Position numbers and translations under genes: made by a program. The notes below the pieces were generated by a model. It saw only the letters and a list, made by a program, of their open reading frames with translations, ran no database searches and was not told where the DNA came from. A stretch of DNA of 64,000 nt from Codonopsis lanceolata. Its lineage: Eukaryota; Streptophyta; Magnoliopsida; Asterales; Campanulaceae. Of the stretch, positions 1 to 10,495 are shown piece after piece. Positions within the stretch are counted from its first letter, which is position 1, and each line of letters begins with the position of its first letter. The stretch covers positions 55,067,693 through 55,131,692 of the forward strand of contig CM028379.1 in the NCBI GenBank assembly GCA_013146195.2, given 5' to 3'.

Positions 1-1721
1 TCTATTATATGACAAGTAAGATCAAACATGGTGGTCGATCCAATTCAAGAGTCTAGAACTAGTATTCTTAGTGAAACGCATTTAGAACGTCGTAGGGATT
101 GATCATTGAGCCGGTATTGTTCAATGGCTCACTAAAATAGACTCCGTTAAGTCGTCTCTATAAATTCATCCAATGGAGTTTAAACACTAATTGTATTCAA
201 AACTCTTTTCTTAGTTCTCGTATAGGTTAGACTAGGTCATTAATCCAAATAATAACCATAGGCAAGAATTATCATCAATTCATAATTTATGGAACCCTAA
301 AATCATAAATTCTAAAAGTCATTAAAAGTCAATGGTCCAAGAACAATAGTTATTCCAAATGAGGCATAGAACACATTTAATTATAGGCTTAGGATCAAAA
401 CAACAAGATGAGTACATCACTCAAAAATCCCATAATCTCAAATCATCATCAAACATAATATAGACATGATAGGAGCATGAGAATCATGAGAAAAAAAGGG
501 ATAGCATGACATTTCTAGCATACATCCTAAGGGGAATCAATAGCTTACCTTTTTCGAAATCCAACGGTTGCATGTTAAATCAAAGCTAGGATTATTAAAC
601 TAGAGAACAAGAGCTTCAATTTGGTGGTCTCAGATTGAAAATCGGATGGCCGGATCTCCGGCAATCAAGCAACCAAGGTAGGGCCTCCAAGCTTTCTTTC
701 TCTCACTAAGAACTCAGCTCAACAATGGTGGAAGGAGGAAATGGTTGTCAAGTTAGAGGTTATGGAAGGTTGAAGTCATAAAAGGGTCAATCCAAGATTA
801 GAGTTATTAGACTTCTAATTGGTGGATGCAAGTGTACCCTTGATTAAAACACATCAAAGGGCTGAAAATAGGCTTAAAAGGGTAACAAGTCATGTTGGGA
901 GTTGAATTGGGTTGCACAAGGTTCAAGGGTGCAAGCCAAAACTCAACAGGATTCAAAATCTCGTAGTGCTGGAACAGGGGGGCTTGCGGCCGCAAGGCCC
1001 CTCCACCTTGCCCCCGCAAGGTCTCTAGAACACTCCTCCCAAGTTACTGCCCTCCATGCGAAGGCAAGCCCAAACCACCTTGGGTCCGCAAGGTCTCCAT
1101 ATTGAAAATCCCTCAAATTTGGCCTAAAATGACCCCCAAACAACCCAAGAAATTCAAGGGGGTAAACCAACACTCAAAACACAATTAGAACAAGTCCGAA
1201 CATCACCCGAAATAAGGAGGAATGAAGGGCGAAACTCGCAACAAACATTAAATGAATAAACAACGAGTTAAACAAAGATACAACAAGAATGAATGAACAT
1301 TATTAAACATGTTTAGGACTAGAATAAAAGGTCTAGTATTCAAGTTAACAACTCCCGAGTCTCAAAGACACGAAACAAGGCAAGGTAAGACAAGCCGAGA
1401 GACCCTAAGAGTCTAAAGGTCAAATTAAATAAGAAGGCTTCCGAACTCTCAACCAAGCATACAATGACCAAGATTGAAGTTATAAAACATGTTATAAAGG
1501 TACTAAGGCTCTAGTAGAACTGAGTTAAGCACTCATAAAATACACGAAGCAAGTATAACGAAGCATGCAATGCATAGAAGGCATACAAGCAACTACGATC
1601 ATGGTTGACATAATGCAAGCATGATATGAATAATATGGACTCTAAAACATGTTAAGGCAAATAATGAGCATATTAGAAATTATTGAAGGCAGGTTATACA
1701 AGTAGATTTTGGGTTCTCACA
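1..1721 (+). repeat. LTR (family X), 3' part, cut by window edge
   Basis: This stretch aligns almost throughout with 35110-36979, the right half of the solo LTR at 33973-36979. Both end in GGGTTCTCACA, the expected CA end of an LTR that begins TGTGGCAACCC. The left end lies outside the window, so solo LTR versus full element cannot be decided. It sits directly against copia pol sequence at 1722, so it was inserted into that older copia copy. Short reading frames in it (for example 807-1173) are not genes. It holds a 14-bp perfect palindrome at 983-996 and related inverted repeats to 1096. Confidence 0.85.
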
Positions 1722-2534
1722 GTAATAACATCCATAACATGAGAATACGTTTCTTCATAATCAAGCCCAGGCCTTTGGGAAAAACTTTGTGCAACAAGGC
1801 GAGCTTTGTATCTCACAATCTCATTTTTCTTATTTCGCTTTCGAATAAAAACTCGTTTGTACCCAGTAGGTTTCACTGCTTCAGGTGTGACAACGATAGA
1901 CCCAAATACCTTTCATTTTTTAAACGAATCTAATTCAGCCTTCATGGCATCTTTCCATTTTACCCAGTCATGTATCTTTTGACATTCATATACTGATGTT
2001 GATTCAGGTTTTTCAATCACCTTCTTTTTTTGAGGATTTTTATACTTTGAACCAATGGGTCGTCCAAGTTTTAGGCGTGTCTTAGATTTATTTGCCATCT
2101 CCTCATTGGGTAGCCCTTTTGGAATTTCAATTCGAGCAGGAACATTAACAGCAGCTATATGTGACTTTGTCACTCTCTTTGTATCTATAAATACATCTGG
2201 AAATTGATTTGCTATATTCTGTAAGTATACGATCTTTCGAACTTCCAATTCACATTGCTTTGTGGGAGGATCAAGGTGCAACAATGATGATGTTCACCAT
2301 TTGATATTTTTTCCCAGTTGTCGTTCTTCTTCTCCTAAAGGTGGGAACTTTTCTTCACTAAAATGACAATCAGCAAAACGTGTCGTAAAGATGTCACTTG
2401 TCTTTGGTTCAAGATACTTGCTTATCGAAAGAGATTCATACCCAACGTATATTCCCAATCTTTGTTGTGGTCTCATTTCTGTGCGTTGTGGTGGAGCAAT
2501 GGGTATATATACCGCACAACCAAAAACTCTTCGA
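1722..2534 (-). pseudogene. Ty1/copia pol fragment (end of integrase to start of RT)
   Basis: Read on the minus strand, the order is HRRVFGCAVYIPIAPPQRT, then LGIYVGYESLSISKYLEP, FADCHFSEEKFPPLG, TKQCELEVRKIVYLQN, RPIGSKYKNPQKKK and finally VRYKARLVAQSFSQRPGLDY. These are the usual copia landmarks from the integrase C-terminus through the linker to the start of reverse transcriptase. The frame is broken between 2284 and 2294 and near 1900. The fragment is cut at 1721 by the family X LTR and at 2535 by the LTR of the pol-less element, so it is one of the oldest layers here. No integrase catalytic core or RT YVDD motif remains. Confidence 0.85.
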
Positions 2535-4280
2535 TGAGATAGATTCTATTTTTGACCGAATGCTAGCTAAAATGGGGAGTACTTATGATATTGATAAGCT
2601 TATAATTTTCCTTTTATTTTCATTATTTTTGGAATTTTATTGATTAGTTTGAGCTTTGGTTAATGATTAATTGTATTTGAGATACTATTTTTATGTATTT
2701 TGTGTTTCATGTAGGTATCTTAAAGATATTTGAGGTTTTATGGCTCAATACGTGCAAATCGAGGCAATTCCGGGCTTCAATGTTGAGTTTTGATACTTGC
2801 CGTTAGGGTCCGTTAAGAGTTTCAAGGCAAATCAAAGCTAACGGAAGCTAACAGCCCTAACGGAGGACCAAATTGAAAGAGCTGGAGAGGGAAGGGTTGC
2901 GGCTCGTTTCTTCAGAAACTCGGGGGCACCGGAGTACAATTCCAAAACAGAGGGGAGGTCGGCGCTTATTCTTGAATCCCTGCCATATGCGTTGTCGCCT
3001 TCTCGCCACGCCACGTGTCGTCCAGCCTTCCAATCCAGCGACCCGCATGTCTTGCTAGAGCTCCATCTGACCCGACCCAAACCTGCTACATCCTGCCCTT
3101 TGCTAGCCCGTTTCCCCTCACATTCTCAGCCCATTTCTCTCCTGGGTCAACCCATGTGATTTCCTTGGGCTGCCTCTTCTCCCAGTATGACCCAGCCATC
3201 TTTTTTTCCCCATTTTAGCCCCTCAATCTCCCCTGTCTTCCCTATTTTGCCCCTGCTTGCTCCCCCACTCTTGTCCTTCATTTTAATGCATCTAGCCGCA
3301 TTTTTTTGAAGCAGCAGCCTCCTTTTTTTTAGAGCAGTAGCCCTAAAACTCTCCCAAATCCATTTCTCCACCTCTCCACCCAAATTAAAATGCACCAATT
3401 TTGAAGGCTTGAAGCATCAAATCAAGGGTCAAGGGAGCAAGATTAAGTGAAGTCAACCAAAAATTGTAACTTCAATTGGTTTAATTCTTCCACTTTGTTA
3501 TTTATTTTATTGTTGTAATTTTTGGAGAAACATTGCATTTATCTTGATATCTTGATGATGAGCTAAATATATTTTTGGATTGTGATTATTATCTATGTTG
3601 AATGTGATGCTTTAATTTAATTTCTCTCTATATGAAGTATTACTCATATATTTTTTGTCATTATCATTGTATGCTTAATGCTTTTAATGAAGTCATGAAT
3701 CATTAAATGAACTCTAGAATGATAGGATACGAAGCGAAAGCCCTTCCTATTATTTTGAAAATCATGATAATTGTTTACCTCTCTAAAGCACACCGATTGT
3801 CGAAGGTCGTAGATAGTCATTGGGTGCTTGATCTACCACGCAGCTATTTTCTTCTCTATGTTATGTGTTGCAATGATATGAGTTCGTAGCAAGGATGAGT
3901 GATAGCTAGACTTTCTATACATAGCGAAAGCTCGTAGCGTATTAATGTGCGTCGACTACCAAAAATTTGAGTTAAGAAAAATATAGAGAGTTAAATTAAA
4001 CATTGGCTAGACTAGAAATATCACAATCCTACTTTTTAACCTTGATTTGATGTTACCGCCACTTCATCGTCACATTAATTTAGTTTACTTTCTTACTTTT
4101 ATTTTGTTTATTTTATTTATATTTTAAATCTAATTTTTGTTATCTTAGATAAAATTAGGTGTGCCCAATTTTAGTACTTAGGATTTATTTATAGCTCTAT
4201 CCTCGTGGGCTCGACTCGTACTTACGAACTTTATTACTTAATACGACCGGGCAATCTTGCATGTGTTGTGTTCACGTACA
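2535..4280 (+). repeat. 5' LTR of a pol-less LTR element
   Basis: The segment is homologous over its whole length to the solo LTR at 52523-54507, whose ends are fixed by a target duplication. Shared landmarks are the TAACGG-rich stretch near 2800-2870, 'gatgatctctagaatgatag'-type motifs near 3715 and the closing Asp-type primer site. It ends at TACA (4280), ten bases before the primer site at 4290. The start (TGAG at 2535) is inferred from where copia pol stops and may be off by a few bases. The matching 3' LTR is not in the window. Short ORFs inside it are not genes. Confidence 0.75.
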
Positions 4281-4289
4281 TTAAGTTTT

Positions 4290-4307
4290 TGGCGCCTCTG
4301 CCAGGGA
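4290..4307 (+). other. Primer binding site, tRNA-Asp type
   Basis: TGGCGCCTCTGCCAGGGA closely resembles the plant Asp-type primer site TGGCGCCGTTGCCGGGGA used by Athila-like and related elements (from memory). It sits ten bases after the LTR end, which supports 2535-4280 as a 5' LTR in plus orientation. Confidence 0.75.
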
Positions 4308-4504
4308 TAGTTTTCTAGAATTTATCTTGATATTAATACCAAGCTTGCCTAATTTTAATTTAAGCATTTTTATTCTTTTTTTTTCTCTATTTGCTTTAAT
4401 TTTAGTTGTAGTTAGTTTTTGCTTTCTTTTAGAGTAGTTTTTTTTAGTTCTTCTGCATTTGATCTTGTTTGTTTAGTGAGCGTTCTTGTAGCTAGCTTGA
4501 AGCG

Positions 4505-5002
4505 ATGGCTTGGAACAATGTCAATTGGGACTTTGTTCAAGGGGCATGGAATGGAATGCCAGGAATTTATGAGAATGAGATGGCGTCAACCGAGGCTATG
4601 AATTATACTCCGTCCTATCCTAGCTTAATTTGCGAGAATTGTTATGGAAATCATTTTCCATATCCGTGTGCATTTGGGATGGAGTCGAATTCTTATGCTT
4701 CTTCCTCTCACTCTCATCATAAAGACCCCCATCATTACCTTAACAACTACCCATGTGAAGTTGAGAGACGCTCGCTCACGGAAGAAGAAACAATTCAAAG
4801 TCTAAAGGCTCAAGTAGCCATGTTGATAGAAGCCATTAAGCTCCGAGTCCCTCCTCACAATTGGGAAGCTACAATGCAAGAATTCCGTATTGCCCTTGAT
4901 GAATCGCCTCAAGAAGACCTTCAACTCAATGTCGAGGAAAACCCAATGGAAATAGAGCTTTGCAATGATCTCTCTCTCTCACCAATGAGAATGGAATTTT
5001 GA
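4505..5002 (+). CDS. Gag-like ORF of a pol-less LTR element
   Basis: A 165-residue frame starts at ATG 4505, about 200 bp after the primer site, where gag normally begins. Residues near 41-54 read CENCYGNHFPYPC, a spacing like a retroviral zinc knuckle (C-x2-C-x3-H-x4-C). A predicted coil (TEEETIQSLKAQVAMLIEAI) follows near residue 95. I do not recognise the family and no protease or RT follows before the gap at 6972. The element therefore looks like a non-autonomous retrotransposon with a gag-like ORF, similar in plan to the TR-GAG class. The upstream ATG at 4419 is in another frame and gives a low-complexity peptide. Coding is probable; function in packaging is inference. Confidence 0.5.
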   Translation: MAWNNVNWDFVQGAWNGMPGIYENEMASTEAMNYTPSYPSLICENCYGNHFPYPCAFGMESNSYASSSHSHHKDPHHYLNNYPCEVERRSLTEEETIQSLKAQVAMLIEAIKLRVPPHNWEATMQEFRIALDESPQEDLQLNVEENPMEIELCNDLSLSPMRMEF

Positions 5003-5464
5003 GTATCTTGGGACAACCTCACTTGGAAGTGCCTCAATCTCATATCCATGTCGTGGTGGAAGATCAAAGTATAGAAGCTTGTGAATGTGAAGTGATCAAT
5101 CATGCTCCCCACCCTTGAAGAGTGTGTTAGTAATGAGATAGAGTATCCAAACATTTTTGAAGAGGATGATTCTTTGGGCGCAAATGAAACCTTCAAGTAA
5201 TCGTTCCCTCATTTTACTCCACCGAGCATTGAGGCTCCAATTTCTTATTTCCACCCGCCTCTCGAGCATCAAGAAGAGTTCATACACTTAAGTGAGTTGG
5301 GTGTCATATTTCCTATTGTCGAGATGTTCAAATGGCCTATTTTTCGGGAGTCGGCAACTAAGGAGGTGTTCAAGCTTAAAGGACTTCAATTAAAGCACTT
5401 CCTTGGTCATGAATTTTATAAGAATACCATGTGCGCGTTTCTAAATGAACTGGTGCCCCCGTAG
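5003..5464 (+). pseudogene. Degenerate continuation of the gag-like ORF
   Basis: After the stop at 5002 the plus strand keeps coding character in shifting frames. Examples are LEVPQSHIHVVVEDQ near 5030, EYPNIFEEDDSLGANETFK near 5140-5200, and VFKLKGLQLKHFLGHEFYK near 5370-5420, ending PP-stop at 5464. At least two stops or frameshifts interrupt it. I read it as the rest of one longer protein of about 315 residues, now broken. The minus-strand frames over it are shadows. Confidence 0.4.
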
Positions 5465-6971
5465 GCAAAAAAATTGGGTTCTTTTCTTTCTTTTGTATTT
5501 ATATGTCTTGTATTTTGAGTCGCTTTTCGAAGCTCTCCCAAGTTTGTGGGTTTGTAGGGAGGTGTACGTAGAGTCCCCACACCAAAAATATTTTCTCTTT
5601 ATTTTACTTTTATTTACAATATAATTGCTCTCATACATTTCTTTTGAGCTTGATTTGATGTAGGGGTTGAGCAATTCTCGAAGTTTGGGGGGGGGGGGTG
5701 GTGGCTCGTGGAGATTCATGGAGTGGAGTATTCATGGCTTGGACTTCAAGTGAACCGACTTTGCCAGAGTTTTCTCTTCTTTTTCCTCCCCCCTTTATAT
5801 GCATTTTTATGATCATGAACATTGTGGGTAATGTTCGGTTCTAAGTTTGGGGGTGGGGTTGACCTTATTTTTTCCCTTGATTTTTGGGAAAATTTTGAAT
5901 TTTTTTAGAAAATTTCAAGCTAGTTGGACCCCATTAATTATGCTTTGATCATTCATCTCATCACTTTGGCGCTCATTGAGTTGTGTATGTGCATTATTTT
6001 CTTGGATTCGGTCTTGAGATTATTACAAGCATAGTTGAGAATATTTTGTGATTTTTGTGCTAGCTTTCCCTCATTCATGTTAAATAATGCCCACGTGTGG
6101 AACTCTTGATGATTTTTTATGCTTTGCTCTAGCTTTGGTTGTGCATGTGTTATGAGTACCTTGTTGTGAGTTTTGATGCCGTTAGATGCTTTCGAGATTA
6201 ATGATTAACTTGGCTTGTGAGTACGAAAATAACATGATATAGGTCATGTTTGACTCGTTTGTGCCATATCGACCTACCCATGTTCACATTAAATCCCTAG
6301 ATTCCCATTTGAGCCTTATTGAAAGAATGGTGTGTGCAAGAGCACACAATGACCCCCATTCGTCTTCATTTCTACCACCCACATTGACTTATCCCATGAG
6401 TCTATACACTTTATCCAACCCTTTAAGATAGCACTTTGTGAAATGAATATCCAAATTTATGTCTTGGAGGGAGTGTGAGCTTCATGAAAGTGTTGTTCTT
6501 CATGTATTGGTGTGTGGTGTGATTTAATCTTGGTTGATGAGTTGGAGGTAGTCTATCTTGCACAAAAGGGGCCCTTGTAAAAAAAAAGAATCAAAAGTGA
6601 AGGGAAACCCAAAATTGTGAACCATTTGCGCTCTAAAGTCATTCAAAAAGGGGAATTGTGGGATGTAAAATCATTTGTGAGGTAGTTTGATGTACTCTCA
6701 ACCCCAAGTTCTTGATTTAAAAACAGGGCTAAGTTTGAGGGTTGTTGAGAAAAATGGTGAGTTATGATGGAGCATATTCTCTCATGAAGTTAGACCTGGG
6801 TGTGATTTTGAAGACTTCACGTGTGCTCTCTTGTCTTGATATCATTCCCTTCATTTGTAGCTCAACCTTGGCCTAAAATTACAAGCTTTGCAAAGTCCTA
6901 TTGATATTGTTATGCCATGAGTTTTTGTCTTGTGAAACATATCTCTTTCGGTTTGATGGCTCATGCTCTTG
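5465..6971 (+). other. Internal non-coding part of the pol-less element
   Basis: No convincing gene is present. Two G-rich tracts preceded by AAGTTTGGGG (5683-5700 and about 5844-5861) look like polypurine tracts, but no LTR follows them, so a primer role for plus-strand synthesis is unproven. A small inverted repeat, GTGTGTGC/GCACACAA, lies near 6330-6350. Whether this DNA is truly contiguous with what follows is unknown because the gap begins at 6972. Confidence 0.45.
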
Positions 6972-7071
6972 NNNNNNNNNNNNNNNNNNNNNNNNNNNNN
7001 NNNNNNNNNNNNNNNNNNNNNNNNNNNNNNNNNNNNNNNNNNNNNNNNNNNNNNNNNNNNNNNNNNNNNNN
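6972..7071. other. Assembly gap, 100 N
   Basis: Exactly 100 N, the usual placeholder for a scaffold join of unknown length. The left side is the pol-less LTR element and the right side is a minus-strand LINE. Neither the missing 3' LTR of the former nor the RT part of the latter is seen, so sizes and adjacency across this point should not be trusted. Confidence 0.95.
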
Positions 7072-7498
7072 CCAAAATCATAACCATTGCCCCCAAGTTT
7101 TTCTTCAAGATGAAGAGATGGTGAAAGTCCCCTCCGATGAACCAAGCTTCATTAATTTGGCTAGCTATATCTTGCAAGTCATACCACAATAATTGTTCCT
7201 CTCGTGCACTTGGCATAAACAATTGTGACTAAAGACGCCAAATTATCGTGTGTCAGAACTCTAACTGTCACAAACCGAGAAGATGCAATGTGATAATCTA
7301 CCTTCACATTATTGTTCCAAACCAACCAAATATGATTATTAATTGGCTCATAATGCATATTATTTTGAAACCGAAGAGTTTTAGCCACCTTCGTGAGACA
7401 GTACAAGCTATTTTAGGCTCCAAAAGAGCGATTAGAAATCGAAGTTTATGTTGAGAAATCAATTTCTGCAAATAAGAAATTGTTTTCTTGTTGCCCAC
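7072..7498 (-). pseudogene. LINE ORF2 endonuclease, N-terminal part
   Basis: Minus-strand frames give KKTISYLQKLISQHKLRF, LIALLEPKI, RRWLKLFGF, then WLVWNNNVKVD, TIVYAKC and finally LLWYDLQDIASQINEAWFIG followed by GDFHHL. These match the order of the apurinic-type endonuclease of plant LINEs, in which LLEPK contributes the metal-binding Glu and GDFN a core motif; here the Asn has become His. The frame changes at least three times in about 430 bp. The endonuclease would nick target DNA for target-primed reverse transcription, but this copy cannot make an intact enzyme. The rest of ORF2 lies beyond the gap. Confidence 0.75.
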
Positions 7499-8199
7499 TA
7501 CCTAACATTCCATATAATGATCGACATAAATAACAATTAATTAGAAGTAACCCGACTTTTGCTTTGCCCTGACGCTTCTGTTGGAAGGAGCCACCCTAAA
7601 AGTCTTCTTTTCTTATTTCTAACTCGATTTTATCTTTACATTCCTTTTGAAAAGCTTTAATGCATCCGCGAGCTGGGAAAATCACGAACATCATCAAAGG
7701 AAGGCATCGGTATATTTGAAAGGAACTTTTGAACATCATAGTCCATGTATTTAGAGAATCTAGAACCCTCACATTCCCCAACTGTAACCTCTTCACACTC
7801 AGATTAATGTTAGAAGGAACTCAAGCCAATTCTCTCCGGAGTAACAAACTTTGTCAAAATTGCTTGCCAAACTGGCTCCCTGGGTTTCTAGCGACCTTCA
7901 TGTTTTTTATTGCCTTCATCTGCCGAACTACCAGCCCCTTCACACCTTCATTAGACTGCTTTTGGCATTGAGAAGGATCGAATGGGGTTTTTCAATATCT
8001 TTAATGGCTCCCATCTCATTGTAGATGGACGACAACTTCAACCAAATGAGGCTCCACCACTTCTTTCCCCTTGAAAGTCGGCTTAGTCCGATGCTTCATA
8101 TTGGCGTAATTATTACCTCGATCTCCCCGAAATTCCCGCGAAAAACTTTAGAAGCCCCATCATCATTCACTTACATGATCATGATTTTTTCTCAGGCCT

Positions 8200-8977
8200 T
8201 CCGACATCGATCTTTGTATGTCCCAACAATCCACATTTCACACAAGATAATATATTACCTTCAAATTCCAAAGGTTGCCAAAACCATGCTCCTTACTTGT
8301 GCCGATCCAAAGTCTAGTTGGCAAGGTTTTAGATACATCAACTTCTATGCAAATTTCGCAAAGTCGGGCGAGAGAGCCAAAGTTTTCATCGCCTGCAAGA
8401 ATTGTCCTAGGGAGTTTCCAATACATTAAAAAGGAAGGGTTGAAATATGTCAATGGGAGTTGATGCAAACGAACCCACACGCCTTAACGGTTGTACTTAT
8501 CCTTACGGCAAAACCGAGACCATCCGAATGAACAAACATGCTTGATTGAATCATATGAGATTCTTTGAAAGGGCGATAATCATATCTTCACCGACGACAA
8601 ACTGACCATAACATGCCTGGGTCTAGCAAGCCTACAACAAAGGGCTCTTTGAGCTTCCAAGAACGTTATCTCCTCTTGAATAGCATAAACCGAGGCCTCC
8701 CAAACGAGAATTTCAACACGATAGTATTAGTGAATTGTTTATCAGCAGCCTCAATCTCTATCGGTGAGAATAAGCAGCCAGGCTCACCGTTCACATTCAT
8801 GTGTTGTCTAGGCGCCAAGGGTATTGCATGAAGAACCGGGTTAGAGTTCCCCACAAAGCCCTTAGGTTGAGAGACTATGTTAGCGTAAGATTTGGGTTGA
8901 GGGTTGGGTGTAGATACCGGGGGCGGTGGAGGAGAAGAACTTGAAGGAGCAACATGCGCCAGATGCCTTGCCTCCAT
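8200..8977 (-). pseudogene. LINE ORF1, DUF4283 and zinc knuckle
   Basis: The frame opens at ATG 8977 (MEARHLAHV), after a leader with the AACCCTAATTAGGGTTT motif. A Pro/Ser-rich start (SSSSPPPPP) is followed by the DUF4283-like stretch around NGEPGCLFSPIEIEAADKQF and KFSFGRPRF. After a frameshift come MWVRLHQLPLTYFNPSFL and RLCEICIEVDVSKTLPTRLW. A knuckle CVKCGLLGHTKIDV follows near 8205-8250, in which the last Cys is lost. ORF1 proteins of plant L1 elements bind RNA. This copy is disrupted. From 7499 to 8199 the region between the two ORFs is too degenerate to translate. Confidence 0.7.
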
Positions 8978-9079
8978 AGAAGAAACCCTAATTAGGGTTA
9001 GGTCGACAAAAGTAGTTAGAGAGAAAATTTTTTAGAGAAGTTTATGTTCCTTGATACAAGATGATTAATTTGTTCTAAG

Positions 9080-9967
9080 TTACTATATAAATCCACAGTC
9101 CCTTGGCCCGTCTCAACATGGGGAATTGACGTTATTGGTCAAATTCACCCAAAAGGATCCAATGGCCACGAGTATGTCCTGGTAGCTGTTGACTACTTCA
9201 CAAAATAGGTAGAAGCCTCTTCCTATAAAGTGTTGAACGCCAGAAAGGTGTCCAAATTCATCAGAACCATTATCATATACAGATACGGGGTACCCTTCGA
9301 AATAATTTCTGATAATGGTACGCACTTTGAAGGGGACGTGAACCGACTGCTCGATGAATTCATAATCCAGAGACACAAGTCTTCCCCATATCGACCGCAG
9401 GCAAACGGTGCTGTCGAAGCATCCAATAAAACATTAGAAAATATTATCAAAAAAATGGATGAAACAGGAAGAGACTGGCCATAAAAGCTGCCGCTAGCAC
9501 TCTGGGGCTATCGCACTTCGATCCGCACACCTACTGGGGCTACCCCTTATTCTCTAGCATATGGCATGGAGGCAGTGTTGCCTATTGAAATAGAAGTCCC
9601 ATCATTAAGAGTTATGATGGAATCAGATGTATTTGAAATTGATTGGGTCAAACAGCGCTACGAGGAATTAGCCATGTTAGATGAACGACGACTGCTAGCT
9701 TTAGAACACATTCGAGCATATCCGAAACGAATAGCTCGAGCATTCAACAAAAAAGTCAAAGGTCGTAGTTTCCAAGTAGGAGACTTAGTACTTCGCAAAA
9801 AACTCCCTAGTTATATCGACACTAGGGGAAAATGGAAGTCTCCTTGGATGGGGCCCTACATTGTCAAACAGATTCAGTCAGGAGGTGCGGTGCTCCTCAT
9901 CAACCAAGATGGGGAAGACCTCATTCAGCCTGTCAACATGGATAAACTCAAAACGTATTATGCATGA
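9080..9967 (+). pseudogene. Tat-1 integrase, C-terminal two thirds
   Basis: Plus strand shows WGIDVIGQIHPKGSNGHEYV, VAVDYFTK (then a stop at about 9208), SDNGTHFEGDVNRLLDEF, KSSPYRPQANGAVEASNKTL, LWGYRTSIRTPTGATPYS and MEAVLPIEIEVPSLRVM. The first D, the D of SDNGTHF and the E of GAVEA fit the integrase DDE triad. The C-terminal part at 9566-9967 is open (133 residues) and includes FQVGDLVLRKKLP and WMGPYIVKQI, the GPY/F-type module, and ends KLKTYYA. There is no chromodomain, as expected for Tat. Stops at about 9208 and 9482 break it. The LINE removes the zinc-binding N-terminus. Confidence 0.85.
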
Positions 9968-10495
9968 GTTAAATTATCTGGCAACTGTATCTCTCTCTAG
10001 CTCGCTAGATTGAAAACCCGAAAGGGCGATCTAGGAAAAAATTAGAGCAAAAGAAAAAAATTATATATATTCAAGGAGAATAAAGGCTCGCTAGGTTGAA
10101 AACCCGAAAGGGTAGTCTAGGCAAAAGTTAGAGCAAAACAAAAGAAAAACCAGGAGAAGGAGAGAGAAAACAGTCCCCAACATGTTATATCCAGCAGACA
10201 GTCTCCAACATCTTCAGGTCCGGGCAAACAAAGGTCAAACTTGTTGACCACATGGAAAAGTTTTCTTATGACAAAGAAAGGCAGCTCGTCTCGGTTTTGA
10301 CTAGCTAAGAGAAAAACCACGGTAGGACTCAAAATAAAAACACATCAAAATATAAAAATCCATAAGGTGTAACTCAGGAATAGGTCTAAGATATTTAGAT
10401 TATTATTTATTTCTATACATGTACCTATATATATTGCCTACATCCCATAGCCCCCCAAATCCCCCTCTCTTTCTATGCAGCTCAGAAACGGTCCT
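9968..10495 (+). other. Tat-1 3' UTR between pol and the antisense gene
   Basis: Non-coding. It contains two tandem copies of a hairpin (CTAGAT...ATCTAG at 10006-10034, CTAGG...TCTAG at about 10091-10120), each around an inner ACCC-GAAA-GGG(C/T) stem and followed by TTAGAGCA. The copies are about 85 bp apart. The same unit follows pol in Tat-2 (23370-23420), Tat-3 (47170-47284) and at 57794-57823. The end of this region (10380-10495) is conserved with 23600-23747, the tail of the antisense gene. Confidence 0.7.

Larger units (their letters stand above)
7072..9079 (-). mobile_element. L1-type LINE fragment, 5' part
   Basis: Minus-strand ORF1 (DUF4283-like, zinc knuckle) is followed by the start of ORF2 (endonuclease), the order of a plant L1 LINE. 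The 5' end lies near 9079, where the sequence switches abruptly to Tat integrase, so it inserted into the Tat-1 pol gene. The 3' half with reverse transcriptase and the poly(A) tail is lost in the gap at 6972-7071. Several stops and frameshifts show it is inactive. A target duplication cannot be checked because one end is missing. Confidence 0.8.

Noticed and set aside
4290..4307. Possible tRNA gene at the TGGCGCC motif
   Set aside because: Only the primer-site segment is present; there is no cloverleaf or A/B box.
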